NCBI GenBank assembly: GCA_014237465.1
Contig: JABZFM010000003.1
Coordinates: 1 to 64,000, forward strand
DNA from: Desulfobacteraceae bacterium
Lineage (GTDB): Bacteria; Desulfobacterota; Desulfobacteria; Desulfobacterales; Desulfosalsimonadaceae
Length of the DNA stretch: 64,000 nt
Reading direction: 5' to 3'
Below are positions 18,976-27,086 of the stretch, in pieces (position 1 is the first letter of the stretch; each line of letters opens with the position of its first letter). Made by a program: the position numbers and the translations under genes. The notes below the pieces were generated by a model. The model saw nothing but the letters and a program-made list of their open reading frames with translations. It did no database searches and was not told the origin of the DNA.

Positions 18976-19637
18976 GCAAAATACATCAACTTATTGTTCC
19001 GTTTTTCGGCCATAACATGACGTTTAACCTTGAAGTCATCTTAATGACTTGGATTGTCATTATCTCGATTCTGGTATTCGGATTTCTGGCAACCCGCAAC
19101 AAAGGGGTAATCCCCGGACCGGTACAGGTTGTGGGGGAACTTTTTGTTTCACAGTTTTTTGCCTTAACCGAAGATGCCCTTGACAAGGAACTGGGGAAAA
19201 AATACGGCCCGTTGATCTGTGCGCTGTTTATGTTTCTGCTGCTTTCCGACTGGCTCGGCATGATTCCGCATCTTCATGAACCGACAATGGATTTAAATAC
19301 CCCATTAAGCATGGGGCTGATGGGATTTGTCATCGCCCATTATGCAGGCATCAGGGCTAAGGGGTTTAAGGCCTATATCAAGGCTTATTTTGAACCGATT
19401 TTTTTTATGATGCCCTTGAATTTGATAGGAGAGCTGGCAAAAGTGATTTCCATATCCTTTCGACTTTTTGGGAACATTATGGGGGGGTCAATTATTATTC
19501 TGGTGGTATCCTATCTGACATACAGCATTCTTCTCCCACCATTTTTAAATGCGTTTTTTGGTATTTTTATTGGGGCGATTCAGGCATTTGTGTTTACAAT
19601 GCTCACCATTGTTTATATCGCAGTACAGGTAAAATAA
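18963..19637 (+). CDS. atpB: ATP synthase Fo subunit a
   Basis: Stator half of the ion channel, facing the c-ring in the inner membrane. 224 residues with five to six helices. The conserved helix holds the essential arginine in KVISISFRLFGNIMGG, preceded by LNLIGELAK and followed by the last helix GIFIGAIQAFVFTMLTIVYI. Length and motifs are normal for subunit a. It overlaps atpI and is followed after only 3 bases by the fused c-subunit gene. Confidence 0.93.
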   Translation: MEELGKIHQLIVPFFGHNMTFNLEVILMTWIVIISILVFGFLATRNKGVIPGPVQVVGELFVSQFFALTEDALDKELGKKYGPLICALFMFLLLSDWLGMIPHLHEPTMDLNTPLSMGLMGFVIAHYAGIRAKGFKAYIKAYFEPIFFMMPLNLIGELAKVISISFRLFGNIMGGSIIILVVSYLTYSILLPPFLNAFFGIFIGAIQAFVFTMLTIVYIAVQVK

Positions 19638-19640
19638 ATC

Positions 19641-20615
19641 ATGACGGATGATATTCAAGTATGGGTTAAGGTTGCTGCGTTCATCGGCGGCGGAATGGCA
19701 ATGGGATTTGGGGCCCTCGGGGCGGCGATTGGCGAAGGATATACAGCCGCAAAAGCGAATGAAGCGATTGCAAGAAATCCTCAAATATCCGGAGACTTAT
19801 TCAAGACAATGCTTATTGGTCAGGCCATTGCTGAATCAGCATCTATATTTGCACTGGTCATTGCCATGATCCTGTTGTTCACGGATTTTGCGGCTGAATC
19901 CTATGTTATGGTTTCGGTTCTGCTAGCAGCTGGTCTGTCAATGGGACTGGGTGCAATCGGTTCCGGCGTCGGATCCGGTTTCCCGGCTGGAGAAGCCTGT
20001 ACCGGTATAGCACGGCAACCGGCGATGAACGGCAGATTGACCACCAACATGCTGATTGGATCGGCCGTATGCCAGACACCTGCAATCTTTGCGCTGGTTA
20101 CATCTTTTATTCTGCTGTTTACCAATTTTTCAGACCGGCCAGTTTCACCGACCTGGGCGGCCATTCTTGGCGCAGGATTTGCGTCCGGGTTCGGTGCGAT
20201 CGGTTCCGGCCTGGGAGGCGGTCTTGTGGCACAGGCCAGCTGTGAAGGAATTGCCAGACAGCCATTGAGCGCAACACCGGTCACCAATGTGATGCTGCTG
20301 GGACAGGCGGTTACCCAGACAACAGCTATTTACGGACTGCTGATCAGTTTTATCCTCATGTTCAAAGGGTTCGCTCCTTCTCAATCAATAGCTGAATCCA
20401 TGGCGCTGCTGGGTGCCGGACTATGCATGGGTATCGGCGCCATTGGCCCCGGTATTGGGGAAGGATTTACGGCACAAAGCGCGGTGAAGTGGATTTCCCG
20501 GAACCAGTCTGCCACAGCATCTTTAACGCGCAGCATGCTGGTCGGCCAGGCGGTGGCTGAATCCACCGGTATTTATGCACTGGTGATTTCTCTGGTGCTT
20601 ATTTTTGTTATATAA
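19641..20615 (+). CDS. atpE: Fused four-hairpin ATP synthase c subunit (eight membrane helices)
   Basis: 324 residues made of four consecutive c-subunit hairpins (about 1-84, 85-165, 166-245, 246-324). Each has a Gly-rich first helix, an R-[NQ]-[PQ] polar loop (R45, R125, R206, R287) and a second helix. Hairpins 1 and 4 keep both carboxylates of the two-carboxylate ion site (E32/E65-S66 and E274/E307-S308). Hairpins 2 and 3 have lost both (S112/Q145-T146 and G193/Q226-T227). So the protein would bring eight helices but only two ion sites to the rotor ring. Ordinary F-type c subunits have one hairpin; duplicated ones are known in Acetobacterium and V-type enzymes. It lies between atpB and a normal c gene. 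Confidence 0.93.
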   Translation: MTDDIQVWVKVAAFIGGGMAMGFGALGAAIGEGYTAAKANEAIARNPQISGDLFKTMLIGQAIAESASIFALVIAMILLFTDFAAESYVMVSVLLAAGLSMGLGAIGSGVGSGFPAGEACTGIARQPAMNGRLTTNMLIGSAVCQTPAIFALVTSFILLFTNFSDRPVSPTWAAILGAGFASGFGAIGSGLGGGLVAQASCEGIARQPLSATPVTNVMLLGQAVTQTTAIYGLLISFILMFKGFAPSQSIAESMALLGAGLCMGIGAIGPGIGEGFTAQSAVKWISRNQSATASLTRSMLVGQAVAESTGIYALVISLVLIFVI

Positions 20616-20686
20616 ATTTTTAATCGAAACAATTTAATTTCAATATTTTTTTAAAATACAAAACCAATCATTTGGGAGGATTAACA

Positions 20687-20935
20687 ATGGCTATTGAAGG
20701 TACGCATATCGTTCAGGCGGCAGCATTTTTGGGAGCAGGTTTATCAATGGGTTTGGGCGCCATCGGCCCCGGTGTCGGCGAAGGTCTTGCCGCAGCGAAA
20801 GCGTGTGAAGCCATCGGTAAAAATCCGATGGAAGCCGGTCTTCTGACCCGTACCATGCTTGTCGGTCAGGCAGTTTCCGAGTCCACCGGTATTTACGCGC
20901 TCGTCATCGCATTGCTTCTGCTGTTTGTTGTGTAA
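20687..20935 (+). CDS. atpE: ATP synthase subunit c (single hairpin, two-carboxylate motif)
   Basis: Rotor proteolipid of 82 residues, two helices. The ion-site residues follow the numbering of Na+-type c subunits: P28, E32 (instead of the usual Gln), V63, E65 and S66, with polar loop K45-N46-P47. An E32/E65 pair is the motif described for the Na+ rotor of Fusobacterium nucleatum, so Na+ coupling is plausible but not proven. The start is the ATG after GGGAGG; an in-frame TTG further upstream lies in that box and is rejected. It is the second c gene of the operon, 71 bp behind the fused one, and most like its fourth hairpin. Confidence 0.95.
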   Translation: MAIEGTHIVQAAAFLGAGLSMGLGAIGPGVGEGLAAAKACEAIGKNPMEAGLLTRTMLVGQAVSESTGIYALVIALLLLFVV

Positions 20936-20969
20936 CGACTTCGCAATAACTTTTTTGGAAGAGTTCCAG

Positions 20970-21425
20970 ATGCATATTATCAGCAACATAGCACTCATCA
21001 CCATCAATGAAACGCTGTTTATTCAGTTGATTTCTTTTCTGATTTTTCTATTTCTGATCAACCGTATCATGTTCAAACCGCTTCAAGAGACCATCCAGCA
21101 GCGTGAAGAACATATTAATGGCATTGCCAGTGGTATTGAATCATCAAAAAATCAACTTTTGGAAATGGACAGTAATTTAAAAATTCGTGAGTCGGCAGTA
21201 ATTAAAGAGGCCGATAAGCACAAAAATAAACTGGAAGAAGACGGGACGCGCTTTGCCAAAGAAATTCTGGATGAATCCCGAAAAGAAATTTTGGGCATAA
21301 AAGAAGAAAACCGGCAATATATTGAAGGCCAGATTTCCAAGGCCAGAAAAGAGATTAAAGAAGAGTCTGAAAAGCTGGCAGTACATATCATGGAAAAAGT
21401 ACTTGACCGGAGGCTGGCCCAATGA
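20970..21425 (+). CDS. atpF: ATP synthase Fo subunit b
   Basis: 151 residues: one membrane helix (about 10-30, ETLFIQLISFLIFLFLINRIMF) followed by the MFKPLQETIQQREEHI dimer start and a long charged coiled coil to the end. Peripheral stalk that holds F1 against subunit a. The ATG at 20970 follows GGAAGAG; the longer frame upstream overlaps atpE and is not used. Its stop overlaps the start of the second b gene (ATGA). Confidence 0.88.
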   Translation: MHIISNIALITINETLFIQLISFLIFLFLINRIMFKPLQETIQQREEHINGIASGIESSKNQLLEMDSNLKIRESAVIKEADKHKNKLEEDGTRFAKEILDESRKEILGIKEENRQYIEGQISKARKEIKEESEKLAVHIMEKVLDRRLAQ

Positions 21426-22018
21426 AAAATCGTATCATATTCGAAAAACGACTGCGTAATATTTTTGCTTCATTTCTCTTTATTCACCTTATGAGTTCAT
21501 CAGCATTCGCTTCCGGCCCTTCATGGCGACCGATTTACGATGAAGTTATGCTATGGATCAACTTCTTCATTCTGGTTTTTATAATAGTTAAATATGGCAA
21601 AAAGCCTTTGGTCAACTTTTTACAAGGCCGGAAAGATGAAGTCGCAGATGAAATTCACCGGCTTCAAAAACAAAAAAATGCCATTGAAGCGAAAATAAAA
21701 AAAACCCAATCAATAATTGAAGAAAGCAGCGTCCGGTTCGATCAAATCAAGTCACGGATCATAGAAGACGGCGAGCGCTCGAAACAAAAAATGATTGAAG
21801 ACGCAAAGGCACAAAGTAAAAATATTATTGAAGTTGAAAAACTAAAAGCCAAAAATCATATTGTACAGGCAAAAGACATGTTCATGTCCGAACTGGTGGA
21901 TGAAGCCAGCACACTGGCCTTAAACCGGCTTCCATCAGAAATTAATGATTCGGACCACAACAAATTACTGGATCTTTTCATTTCAAATATTTCTGAAGCC
22001 CCTAAACAAAGAGCGTAA
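21422..22018 (+). CDS. atpF: Second ATP synthase b-type subunit (b')
   Basis: 198 residues: an N-terminal hydrophobic stretch like a signal peptide (FASFLFIHLMSSSAFA, cleavage plausible before SG), then the membrane helix VMLWINFFILVFIIVKYGKKPL, then a long coiled coil. Cleavable leaders on b subunits occur in other deltaproteobacteria. Two different b subunits imply a heterodimeric stalk. It is the last gene of the operon, followed by a clear terminator. No delta, alpha, gamma, beta or epsilon genes follow, so F1 must be encoded elsewhere. Confidence 0.85.
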   Translation: MKNRIIFEKRLRNIFASFLFIHLMSSSAFASGPSWRPIYDEVMLWINFFILVFIIVKYGKKPLVNFLQGRKDEVADEIHRLQKQKNAIEAKIKKTQSIIEESSVRFDQIKSRIIEDGERSKQKMIEDAKAQSKNIIEVEKLKAKNHIVQAKDMFMSELVDEASTLALNRLPSEINDSDHNKLLDLFISNISEAPKQRA

Positions 22019-22057
22019 CGGCTTTTATTGTCCGTAACGACAATCAAATATTTTTTC

Positions 22058-22101
22058 AAAAAGCGGGAAACGGTTTTAAAGGCCGACTCCCGCTTTTTAT
22101 T
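22058..22101 (+). terminator. Rho-independent terminator of the Fo operon
   Basis: Perfect 11-bp stem, 22058-22068 (AAAAAGCGGGA) with 22088-22098 (TCCCGCTTTTT), followed by further T/A residues. The symmetric A/T ends would also work in the reverse direction. Confidence 0.85.
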
Positions 22102-22151
22102 TAGGATTTTCCAAACCATAAAAACAAATTCTATAAAATGATAAAAATCTT

Positions 22152-22769
22152 ATGATCGCTTTTCTGACCACCGGAATAATACTTGGACTGTCTGCGGGCA
22201 TTTCCCCAGGCCCGCTTCTGGCGCTGGTCATTTCAGAAACATTGCGCTATGACATGAAATCCGGAATCAAGGTGGCGCTCGCACCGATCATAACGGATGC
22301 CCCGGTCATCATGACAACCCTTCTACTGTCCGCCAGCCTGACAAAATTCAATTATATTTTGGGGGGCATCTCTTTTGCCGGCGGGTCATTTATTTTATAT
22401 CTCGGCATCAACAGCATCCGCAGCAAAGGGACTGCCGTGAAAATTGACAACAGCCCTTCAAAATCGTTTCAAAAAGGCATACTGGCCAATGCCTTGAGCC
22501 CGCACCCTTACTTGTTCTGGTTTACGGTTGGTGCCCCCATTATGACCAAAGCGATACAACAGGATGTTTATTGCGTGGTCAGCTTTATTGTCGGCTTCTA
22601 TATGCTGCTGGTGGGATCAAAAATAATGCTGGCCGTTATTGCCGGAAAATCCAGGTCATTTTTAACCGGCAGAGCCTATATTTTTATCATGCGGGTGCTG
22701 GGTATCATACTGTGTATTTTTGCCGGGTTTCTTTTCAAAGACAGCCTGAGATACGTTGGCCTATTGTAA
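22152..22769 (+). CDS. LysE/RhtB-family exporter
   Basis: 205 residues with six hydrophobic helices. The N-terminal LSAGISPGPLLALVISETL and PHPYLFWFTVGAP segments are typical of the LysE superfamily, which exports amino acids or small solutes. The substrate is not predictable. The ATG has no strong Shine-Dalgarno box. It lies behind the ATP synthase terminator and is likely transcribed alone. Confidence 0.8.
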   Translation: MIAFLTTGIILGLSAGISPGPLLALVISETLRYDMKSGIKVALAPIITDAPVIMTTLLLSASLTKFNYILGGISFAGGSFILYLGINSIRSKGTAVKIDNSPSKSFQKGILANALSPHPYLFWFTVGAPIMTKAIQQDVYCVVSFIVGFYMLLVGSKIMLAVIAGKSRSFLTGRAYIFIMRVLGIILCIFAGFLFKDSLRYVGLL

Positions 22770-22894
22770 CCTTTGATTCCATTTAAATTTGACCTTATTA
22801 CAAGTATTTGATAAATACGGAATCATTACAAAATCTCAAGCAATCACTTTGAAATAACATTCTATAAAACCTGAAACATAACAGGAGGCCCCCT

Positions 22895-23713
22895 ATGGAA
22901 GCCATTTTGCAAAAAATATGGGAAATTACCACCATTTACGGAATTAAAGCCATCATCGCACTGCTGATTCTGTTTTTTGGACGATTAATCGCCAAACTGG
23001 TCACCAGAATCGTTAAGCGAATAATGGAACGAAGTAAAGTCGATCCCACCATCGTCAAATTTGTCGGCAACCTCACCTATATTGCATTAATGGCTTTTGT
23101 TATTATTGCCGCCCTTGGGCAGCTCGGCATACAAACCGCCTCATTTATTGCCGTCGTTGCTGCCGCCGGTCTTGCGATTGGTCTGGCGCTTCAGGGATCA
23201 TTGTCAAATTTCGCCGCGGGTTTCCTGATGATCATTTTCCGGCCGTTTACTGTTGGTGATTTTATTGAAGGGGCCGGAGTGGCAGGAACTGTTGAGGAAA
23301 TATCAATTTTTACAACCGTTCTAAATTCCCCGGACAATAAAACAGTCATCATTCCAAACGCAAAACTCAGCGAAGACAATATTGTCAACTGGACGACTAA
23401 AGGCACCCGCCGGGTGGACCTGGTGATGGGGATCGGTTATGAAGATGATATTGACAAGGCGCGGCAGATCATGAAGGACGTGATTGCAAAAGATGAAAGA
23501 ATTTTAAAAAATCCTGAACCGCAAATTGCGGTGGTTGAACTGGCGGACAGCAGTGTCAATTTTGTGGTTCGCCCCTGGGTAAACGCAGGAGACTACTGGG
23601 ATGTTTATTTTGCATTAACGGAAAATATCAAAAAAACCTTTGATGCCCAGGGAATCAGCATCCCCTTCCCACAGCGGGATGTACATATGTATGAGCATAA
23701 GGCAGAAGGTTGA
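22895..23713 (+). CDS. mscS: Small-conductance mechanosensitive channel (MscS family)
   Basis: 272 residues, the E. coli MscS size: three membrane helices, with the pore helix AAGLAIGLALQGSLSNFAAGF (Gly/Ala packing), then the beta domain (FRPFTVGDFIEGAGVAGTVEEI, VIIPNAKLSEDNIVNWT) and the C-terminal alpha-beta domain ending PFPQRDVHM. It opens under membrane tension to release solutes on osmotic downshock. ACAGGAGG precedes the ATG. It is followed by a bidirectional-looking terminator. Confidence 0.93.
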   Translation: MEAILQKIWEITTIYGIKAIIALLILFFGRLIAKLVTRIVKRIMERSKVDPTIVKFVGNLTYIALMAFVIIAALGQLGIQTASFIAVVAAAGLAIGLALQGSLSNFAAGFLMIIFRPFTVGDFIEGAGVAGTVEEISIFTTVLNSPDNKTVIIPNAKLSEDNIVNWTTKGTRRVDLVMGIGYEDDIDKARQIMKDVIAKDERILKNPEPQIAVVELADSSVNFVVRPWVNAGDYWDVYFALTENIKKTFDAQGISIPFPQRDVHMYEHKAEG

Positions 23714-23765
23714 AGGTGGAAAGAATAAGGTTGAAGGTAGAAGGTAGGAAGGCTGAAGGAGAAAG
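23709..23765. repeat. Purine-rich GTTGAAGG tandem repeat
   Basis: Imperfect 7-8-bp units (GTTGAAGGTRGAAGG and GCTGAAGG variants) begin at the very end of mscS. The same motif makes up the inverted arms at 47113-47300. Confidence 0.6.
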
Positions 23766-23817
23766 CAGTAAAAGTCGAGAAATAAGGTGTCAGGATTAAA
23801 AAACAGATAAAATAATC

Positions 23818-23860
23818 AAATCGCAGCCGGAATGTATCGCCTCCGACTGCGATTTTTTTT
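23818..23860 (+). terminator. Terminator between mscS and the VOC gene
   Basis: Stem 23818-23826 (AAATCGCAG) with 23847-23855 (CTGCGATTT), continued by CGGA/TCCG pairs inside, and followed by eight T residues. Confidence 0.8.
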
Positions 23861-23884
23861 GAAAAAAGCAACATACCTGGTGGC

Positions 23885-24000
23885 TGTGAAAAAAGTTCAA
23901 GTCCAAGGCGCACAAAGACTGAGGAGCGAGGCGTAGCTTGCTACGTTGAGCGACGAAGGATGCCGTGCAACACAGGAATTGAGCTTTTTGCGCAGTCACA
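23885..24000. repeat. Long imperfect palindrome with central CGTAGC-TT-GCTACG
   Basis: Exact centre CGTAGC/GCTACG (23932-23937 and 23940-23945). The flanking 45 bases on each side are about 60 percent complementary and end in AAAAAGTTCAA/TTGAGCTTTTT. Member of the dispersed palindrome family, placed between convergent genes. Confidence 0.6.
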
Positions 24001-24003
24001 CTG

Positions 24004-24615
24004 TCAAAGAGCGATGCTTCTCCTACCCGTCCACTTCTCCAGTCTGCCCACGGTTTTCAATAATTTCGGCGGCGGGCTGAAGCTGAAACCGAGAATGCGC
24101 CAGTTGATAAACTCCATGATCAAACCGTTTTCTTTCAATGCTTCCAAGTACGCAAAATCCGTTGTGGACGGCCAGGCCTTAAGCTGCCCCCGGACCCACA
24201 CCGGCAAACCGGCTTTGGTTGCCTTATCCGCCCATGCATCCACACCTTTGACCAAAAAACCCAGATGCTGCACCACAATCCTGCCGTCCGGATCCAGGCT
24301 CTGAGTATAGAAGTCTGATCCGGTTACAGGTTCCAACAACTCCAGTTCAACCCCTTTGTGATATGCCAGTCCCAGCTTTCCGGAAATGCTGCGTTCACCG
24401 CCCTTTTCCCGCCAGAATACAGGGGAACCGGTGGCGATAAAAAACGGCCCGAATCCCTGTTCCTCGAGTTTTTCCGCGGCTTTCTCCACGTCCGGCACCA
24501 CCAGGCCCAGCTGGTGGACTTTAGCCAATCCATATTCTTTCATGAAATCATCGGCCAGATCGTTCACTGCCTGGGAAAAATCGTCGGCTTTTAATAAATC
24601 ATCAAAATAAAACAT
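24004..24615 (-). CDS. VOC (glyoxalase/dioxygenase fold) family protein
   Basis: 203 residues with a VOC metalloenzyme fold: KVHQLGLVVPDVEKAAEKL (first metal His) near residue 33, VELELLEPV near 90, then VVQHLGFLVKGVDAWADKA (second His) near 115 and LIMEFINW (Glu) near 165. These are the His/His/Glu positions of methylmalonyl-CoA epimerase- and glyoxalase-like proteins. The substrate is unknown; a CoA ester or small keto compound would fit the neighbouring ThDP enzyme and dehydrogenase. GAGGTAGAG lies before the ATG. Confidence 0.75.
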   Translation of the reverse strand: MFYFDDLLKADDFSQAVNDLADDFMKEYGLAKVHQLGLVVPDVEKAAEKLEEQGFGPFFIATGSPVFWREKGGERSISGKLGLAYHKGVELELLEPVTGSDFYTQSLDPDGRIVVQHLGFLVKGVDAWADKATKAGLPVWVRGQLKAWPSTTDFAYLEALKENGLIMEFINWRILGFSFSPPPKLLKTVGRLEKWTGRRSIAL

Positions 24616-24646
24616 TACTCTACCTCACATGTCATTATAATGGACC

Positions 24647-24720
24647 GTAGGTCGGGATTCTTTCCCGACACATCATGGGAATCGTAAGGCATTTGGCGCC
24701 GGGAAAAAATCCCAGCCTAC
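24647..24720. repeat. REP-like hairpin GTAGG-TCGGGATT ... AATCCCAGCCTAC
   Basis: Outer arms 24647-24659 and 24708-24720 pair with two mismatches. Each side also folds on itself (CGGGATTCTTTCCCG; GGGAAAAAATCCC). Same architecture as the element at 17951. The spacer to 24880 also holds the CACAGAG-type repeat. Confidence 0.6.
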
Positions 24721-24778
24721 CTTCCCTGCCTCAATTATTTTAAATAAATAATCATGATGGATAGGCAAAAATTAATTT

Positions 24779-24852
24779 ACCACGGAAAACTCAGAGATAA
24801 GCATGTAAAAACATATAATTCTCCCTGTGTCCTCTGTGATCTCTGTGGTGAA
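24779..24852. repeat. CACAGAG/CTCTGTG imperfect inverted repeat
   Basis: TACCACGGAAAACTCAGAGA faces CTCTGTGATCTCTGTGGTG at the other end, with an A/T-rich loop. A second copy lies at 32829-32892. Confidence 0.55.
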
Positions 24853-24880
24853 AAAAAAGGACTTTTTCCGCAGCCATCAA

Positions 24881-26548
24881 TTAGAAATCGGAAAGATTCT
24901 GATAAAACATCACCGTCGCCGGGCTGGTGACCGTCGGGTCTGTCACCACATTGATGCAGGCCGGTTTGCCGGACTCAATGGCCCGCTTAATGGCCGGAAC
25001 AATATCTGCATCTTCCGTCACCAGTTCCCCGTATCCGCCCAGACCTTCCACCATCTTTTCATAATTCCGCATACCCAGTTCCGCGCATGTACATCGGTCA
25101 TCGCCGATACTCATCTCCTGGGAATGCTTGATCATACCCCAGGCGCAGTCATTATTGACCACGCATATAATTGGGATATTATGCCTGACCGCTGTATCAA
25201 ACTCCATGCTGTTGAAGCCAAACGACCCGTCTCCATTAAGAACAATCACGGGCTTGTCCGGATGTGCCAGCTTTCCGGCAATGGCGAACGGTATCCCTGT
25301 ACCCAGGCACCCCAACAAAGCCCCGGTAGGGATCAGAACGCCGGCCGGATGTGACGAAGTAAAGCCGGCCAGTCCATAATAACTGGTGTCTCCGCCGTCA
25401 GCTACATAAAACGCATCCTCTCCGAAAACTTTCATGATCTGTGCCACCAGCCGGTTGGGATGAATGGGATCAGACGGGGTTTTGCGTTGTTCCAGTTCCG
25501 TGGTCAAAAAGGCGGCATAGGCGTTTTTCAGCTTTGTAATCCACTCGCCATGATCACGCTTTTCCACCAGGGGAACAAGCTGATCAAGCACATCCCCGCA
25601 GTCTCCCACCAGCCCGACTTCTGAAGTTCGGTTCCGGTCAATCTCATGTTCTTCGATATCGATCCGGACCACCTTTGCGTCGGGGAATAACTTGGTAGCC
25701 TGCATCACCCAGTTGAAGCGGACCCCGGCGGCAATGATCACATCCGCCTGGGGCGCTACGGTCATGACACCGGTAAACCCGCCGTCATTGATTGACAGCG
25801 TGTGACGGTCCGGCAATGCGCCCCGCCCATTATTTAACAGGGCAAACGGAAATCCGGTCTTTTCCATAAACGTTTTGAGTACATCTTCGCACCCGCTCAA
25901 CCGAACACCGCTGCCGCCAATAAACAAGGGTCTTTGAGCGCTGTTAATAACTCTGGCAGCTTCTTTGAGTTCTGATTCATCCGGGTGGGTGGATGATTTA
26001 TGCGTCTTTCGAACCGGCATGTTCACGTCTTTCTCATCCATCGAAACAAAAAGGATATCCGGGGGCAGTTCCAGAAAAACCGGGCCCGGTCTCCCCATGG
26101 TTGCCTGGCGAAAGGCAATGGCAAGATATTCCGGGATACGTTTGGTTTCGTAACAGGTGGCACACCACTTGGTTATGGGTTTCACTACATCAATCTGGTT
26201 CATTTCCTGCAATGCACCGGTCAGGTCATCCCGCATCGGATGCCGCCCGCAAAGCACGACCAAAGGCATATTATCCAGGTATGCATTGGCAATGCCTGTG
26301 AGGGCATTGGTGAACCCCGGACCGGCAGTCACCAGACACACACCGGGTTCATTCTTATAAATCGACCATGCATGGGCCATCATGGCCGCCGCCTGCTCAT
26401 GGCGCACATCAATGGTACGGATATTATATTCCGTAAAGCCGTCTAAGATATTTTCAATGTGCCCGCCTGAAATGGTAAAGACTGTACTGACATGCTCATT
26501 TTCCTTTAAATACTTTGCGACCAGGTGACCGCCGAATATTTCAGCCAT
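24881..26548 (-). CDS. Thiamine-diphosphate enzyme of the acetolactate synthase/2-hydroxyacyl-CoA lyase family
   Basis: 555 residues with the three domains of the family: N-terminal PYR domain with catalytic Glu in TIDVRHEQAAAMMAHA (about residue 50), a central DHS-like domain, and the C-terminal PP domain with the ThDP/Mg motif GDGSFGFNSMEFDTA...NNDCAWG. The FAD-binding details of true acetolactate synthase are not evident, and no regulatory subunit gene is nearby. Oxalyl-CoA decarboxylase, 2-hydroxyacyl-CoA lyase and cyclohexanedione hydrolase are alternatives within the same family. It lies downstream of a dehydrogenase and an SCP2-like gene in one direction, suggesting a catabolic role. 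GGAGGAA precedes the ATG. Confidence 0.75.
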   Translation of the reverse strand: MAEIFGGHLVAKYLKENEHVSTVFTISGGHIENILDGFTEYNIRTIDVRHEQAAAMMAHAWSIYKNEPGVCLVTAGPGFTNALTGIANAYLDNMPLVVLCGRHPMRDDLTGALQEMNQIDVVKPITKWCATCYETKRIPEYLAIAFRQATMGRPGPVFLELPPDILFVSMDEKDVNMPVRKTHKSSTHPDESELKEAARVINSAQRPLFIGGSGVRLSGCEDVLKTFMEKTGFPFALLNNGRGALPDRHTLSINDGGFTGVMTVAPQADVIIAAGVRFNWVMQATKLFPDAKVVRIDIEEHEIDRNRTSEVGLVGDCGDVLDQLVPLVEKRDHGEWITKLKNAYAAFLTTELEQRKTPSDPIHPNRLVAQIMKVFGEDAFYVADGGDTSYYGLAGFTSSHPAGVLIPTGALLGCLGTGIPFAIAGKLAHPDKPVIVLNGDGSFGFNSMEFDTAVRHNIPIICVVNNDCAWGMIKHSQEMSIGDDRCTCAELGMRNYEKMVEGLGGYGELVTEDADIVPAIKRAIESGKPACINVVTDPTVTSPATVMFYQNLSDF

Positions 26549-26581
26549 GCGTTCCTCCTTTTATTTTAATATAAATTCTTT

Positions 26582-26938
26582 TCACATCACCATATTAATA
26601 CCGTCTTCAAACCACTGGGCATAAATACTCATCCCCAGCACTTTGAGTTTACCTTCTGCAGCGGCATTGAATGACGCATCTTTTTTCTTGCTTGTCATCA
26701 CAGAAAATCCGGTTGCCGCGTCTTTCCAGACCAAGGCCACATCGTAATTTTTCTGATCACCGGACACTGAGGATAGTTTGCCCTTATCAAAAATAAACAT
26801 CCTGGCCCGCTCGTTGTCTTCCGTTTTTATCAGAATTTTTGCGCTGATCTTGCTGATATATTTTTTGAACGCCTTGTTGGTCATGGAAGCGATTTTTAAA
26901 ATATTATACAGCGCAAACAGCAGTACTGAAAATTTCAT
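26582..26938 (-). CDS. Small protein resembling SCP2 sterol/lipid-carrier domains
   Basis: 118 residues from the ATG behind AGGAGG; an earlier in-frame ATG is rejected because the box lies inside it. Basic N-terminal helix (MTNKAFKKYISKI), then a beta-rich part (ILIKTEDNERARMFIFDKGKLSSV, YDVALVWKDAATGFSVM) and the helical end AAAEGKLKVLGMSIYAQWFED. This order is that of SCP2-type hydrophobic ligand carriers, but similarity is weak and I am not certain. It lies 33 bp before the ThDP gene, so probably one transcript with it. Confidence 0.5.
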   Translation of the reverse strand: MKFSVLLFALYNILKIASMTNKAFKKYISKISAKILIKTEDNERARMFIFDKGKLSSVSGDQKNYDVALVWKDAATGFSVMTSKKKDASFNAAAEGKLKVLGMSIYAQWFEDGINMVM

Positions 26939-27086
26939 CGGCCCCTCCTTTAAATAAAAAGTAAACACTTATTACCCGAACTGTTTAACGATATGGAGAT
27001 TTCCATATGCAAGGCATTTAATGACGCAACCATAGTTAGACCTATTGCAAGTCATTAATAACGAAGCAGATGGGAATCTCCGAGAG

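Noticed and set aside
23709-23765. CRISPR-like repeat array
   Set aside because: Units are 7-8 bp purine-rich tandem repeats without spacers; no cas genes anywhere in the window.
26000-26446. 148-codon frame opposite the ThDP gene
   Set aside because: Shadow of the well-supported ThDP enzyme frame; no ribosome site or domain.
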